From positions 1 to 8,820 of the forward strand of contig JAKIUH010000172.1 of assembly GCA_021647685.1 (NCBI GenBank): a DNA stretch of 8,820 nt, given 5' to 3'. Each line of letters starts with the position of its first letter. Positions within the stretch are counted from its first letter, which is position 1. Positions 6,753 through 8,820 of this stretch are shown here, in pieces. The notes under the pieces are model-generated. The model had not been told where the DNA came from and did not search any database. It was given only the letters and a program-made list of their open reading frames with translations. The translations under genes and the position numbers were made by a program. The stretch is from Bacteroidales bacterium (lineage in GTDB: Bacteria > Bacteroidota > Bacteroidia > Bacteroidales > NBLH01).

Positions 6753-8807
6753 ATGGCAAAAAAATCTTTAAAAAGAAAATTGATTATTACATTAACAGTT
6801 AGTATTGTGCTACCCCTGGGGTTTGTTATGTCTGTATATACAATTAAGTATCAAAATTTCTCAAAAAAAGTTGCTGTTAACGATGCAACTATTGTAATGA
6901 AAGATATTTCAAATAAAATAAAAACAAAGCTGAATGGTACTTTTGTTTCACTAACGGCTTTTGAAGGAATTTATAAATCGGCATTTGATCAAAACCAACA
7001 TTTTGTTTTCGATATTGAAAAGATTATTGAGCTAAATACAGAGTTCTTAAACAATAACCCTGTTATAACCAGCTCTCATCTCCTTCTGGAACCCAATACA
7101 TATATTGATAGAGAAACCGGACAAACAAACCCAAACTATTTATTAATAAGTGTTGAGCGAAAAGGCAATAAAATTGTTCCGGTAATTAACCGGAATTATC
7201 GATTAAAATATGGTTTATATGATAAATTAAAGTTAAAAACCAAACATGATACAATTGTTGAGCCCTACTTTAATACGATAAATGGTGAAAACGATTTGGT
7301 TATTTCTTATTTAAGGCAAATTCATAAAAATAATAAAGTATTGGGTGCTACTTGGTTTAATATTTCAATTAGCTGGATACAAGGGTATTTAATGCAGGAT
7401 AATTTGATAAAATCAAATGAGTCGGTGATACTTAGCTCACATTTTGATATGATTATTGGAAATACATCCAATAAAGATTTAGTAGGTAAGAACCTGAGCA
7501 AAATTGATAGTCTGTCATTTCTGGCAAGTAAATTAAATAGCAGTAATACCGTTGTTGAATACAATGAAAACATTAATATACTTGAACCCCTTGTATTTGA
7601 AGGCAATGGAAACAACTGGCATTTAATCTATTCAATTGAAAAAAGCAGTTTGTTTGCTGATATTTATAAAGCATTGTTTCAGAGAATAATAGGTGGTCTT
7701 GTTTTAATTTTAACAGCACTTATTCTTGCATATTACTCTATGGGGAAATTGGTGAAACGTATTACCAATTTATCGGAACTTACAAAAAAATTTGCAGATG
7801 GAGATTTAAATGTAACGTTTAAAGATCAAAGTAAGGATAATGATGAATTATCAGAGCTCACTCAATCACTTGAAAATACAAAATTAAAGTTTAAAGAAGT
7901 TTTAAAAAGTATTATTAAAACATCCAAAGATTTGTACGATTCAAGCACACGTATTGAAGAAACTGCAATAAAACTCTCAGAAGGAGCTGCAGAACAAGCG
8001 TCATCAGCCGAAGAAGTCTCTGCATCTATGGAACAAATGACTGCAATAATTGATCAAAATGCTGAAAATGCAAAATTTGCTGATAATATTGCTCGAAAAT
8101 CTGCCGAAGGAATTGAAAATAGCAGTAAAAATGTGGTAAATACAAGTAAATCAATGGGGGAAATTGCTAATAAAACCTCAATTATAGGTGATATTGCATT
8201 TAAAACCAATATTCTGGCTTTAAATGCGGCTGTTGAGGCTGCCCGTGCAGGGGTTTATGGTAAAGGTTTTGGTGTAGTTGCTGCCGAGGTAGGAAAATTA
8301 GCTGAAAATTCAAAAAATGCTGCCAATGAAATTGGTGATTTAACAAATAAAAGTTTTGCTATTGCAAAAAAATCAGCAGAATTGCTTGAAAATATAGTTC
8401 CGGATATTAAAAAAACGGCACAATTGGTTCAAGAAATTACCAATGCAAGTATCGAACAGAAAGCAGGTACTGAGCAAATTAATAATGCTATTCAACAATT
8501 AAATAATATTACACAAGAACATGCCGGAAGTGCAGAACAATTAGCTACCAATGTCGAAATGTTAAATGCCCTAGCAGATAAGTTAGGTAAGCTTACCGGT
8601 TTTTTTAAACTTGAAAAATCAAAAGAGGAAACGAATAATTACGAAAATGAAACCACAACAAAAACAAAAACTGAGCCGGAAGAAAAAAATATAATTAGTA
8701 CAGATATTAAAGTTGACAAACATGAAGATAATACAAATCTTAAATCTTCAGACGGTTTTAAACTAAATTTAGATGATGAAAACGATGAAGAATGTGAAAA
8801 GTTATGA
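6753..8807 (+). CDS. Methyl-accepting chemotaxis protein, second live receptor, variant tip and tail
   Basis: A 684-residue receptor with the same layout as its upstream neighbour: TM1 about 9-30; periplasmic Cache-like sensor about 33-308; TM2 about 311-329; HAMP about 331-385; signalling domain about 388-620; Lys/Glu-rich linker; tail GFKLNLDDE (668-676). The sensor half is very different from the neighbour's, so it probably senses another ligand. Three deviations stand out. The Cache-end motif reads GATWFNISISWIQ with N203 where the neighbour has D205. The hairpin tip reads IAFKTN with K484 instead of the near-invariant glutamine. The C-terminus is ECEKL, so the aromatic pair of the CheR-tether motif is gone. 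The methylation-site region (ASSAEEVSAS, 416-425) is kept. Start ATG is 5 bp after the previous stop; an ATG at 6749 is in another frame. The stop overlaps the next start. Confidence 0.95.
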   Translation: MAKKSLKRKLIITLTVSIVLPLGFVMSVYTIKYQNFSKKVAVNDATIVMKDISNKIKTKLNGTFVSLTAFEGIYKSAFDQNQHFVFDIEKIIELNTEFLNNNPVITSSHLLLEPNTYIDRETGQTNPNYLLISVERKGNKIVPVINRNYRLKYGLYDKLKLKTKHDTIVEPYFNTINGENDLVISYLRQIHKNNKVLGATWFNISISWIQGYLMQDNLIKSNESVILSSHFDMIIGNTSNKDLVGKNLSKIDSLSFLASKLNSSNTVVEYNENINILEPLVFEGNGNNWHLIYSIEKSSLFADIYKALFQRIIGGLVLILTALILAYYSMGKLVKRITNLSELTKKFADGDLNVTFKDQSKDNDELSELTQSLENTKLKFKEVLKSIIKTSKDLYDSSTRIEETAIKLSEGAAEQASSAEEVSASMEQMTAIIDQNAENAKFADNIARKSAEGIENSSKNVVNTSKSMGEIANKTSIIGDIAFKTNILALNAAVEAARAGVYGKGFGVVAAEVGKLAENSKNAANEIGDLTNKSFAIAKKSAELLENIVPDIKKTAQLVQEITNASIEQKAGTEQINNAIQQLNNITQEHAGSAEQLATNVEMLNALADKLGKLTGFFKLEKSKEETNNYENETTTKTKTEPEEKNIISTDIKVDKHEDNTNLKSSDGFKLNLDDENDEECEKL
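7965..8618 (+). repeat. Paralogous MCP signalling region, copy 2
   Basis: Codons 405-622 of the second live receptor. This is the partner of 5887-6540 and aligns to it without gaps. Both are shorter than E. coli Tsr by about seven residues on each arm of the hairpin when anchored on the tip. Confidence 0.9.
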
Positions 8808-8820
8808 TTAAGCAATGGAC
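8804..8820 (+). CDS. Start of next gene, truncated by window end
   Basis: An ATG at 8804-8806 overlaps the receptor stop TGA (8805-8807) in an ATGA arrangement typical of translational coupling. It reads M-I-K-Q-W and then leaves the window. Five codons do not allow identification. In che operons this place is often taken by cheR, cheB, cheD or another receptor, but that is context only. Confidence 0.5.

Noticed and set aside
7322..7615. Minus-strand open frame opposite the second receptor's sensor
   Set aside because: The + strand encodes a continuous receptor here, and the reverse product has no recognisable features.

Overview
This AT-rich window holds the core of a chemotaxis operon. Every supported gene is on the + strand. 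Gaps are short, no start has a recognisable Shine-Dalgarno sequence, and composition is even throughout. That style, with Bacteroidota-like protein sequences, suggests a member of the Bacteroidota. This is an inference, since no taxonomic marker gene is present.

Layout: (1) 14-568, a small helical acidic protein that I read as a divergent CheZ-type CheY-P phosphatase, possibly cut at its 5' end by the window edge; (2) 611-931, a single STAS-domain protein; (3) 961-1326, CheY; (4) 1405-3438, the CheA histidine kinase; (5) 3447-3929, CheW; (6) 4008-4667, a decayed chemoreceptor gene keeping only its two ends; (7) 4672-6747 and (8) 6753-8807, two full-length transmembrane chemoreceptors (MCPs) with different sensor halves and nearly identical signalling halves; (9) 8804 onward, the first codons of another gene overlapping the last receptor's stop codon.

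Expected circuit: the receptors sense ligands outside the cell through large periplasmic domains of the Cache type. CheW couples them to CheA, which autophosphorylates on His44 and passes the phosphate to CheY Asp53. The CheZ-like protein would remove the phosphate. The STAS protein has no assignable partner. No methyltransferase (CheR) or methylesterase (CheB) lies inside the window, but one receptor ends in a CheR-tether-like pentapeptide, so adaptation enzymes are expected nearby or elsewhere. The motility machinery controlled (flagella, pili or gliding) cannot be told from this window.

The points most worth a second look are the CheZ-like protein, with a D-x-x-x-Q motif at the same distance from the C-terminus as in E. 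coli CheZ; the third receptor, reduced by large internal deletions yet still recognisable through its C-terminal tail; and the shared acidic tail of all three receptors, whose terminal aromatic pair is intact in one live receptor and lost in the other. I see no wholly new system here. This is a recognisable chemotaxis cluster with unusual accessory parts.
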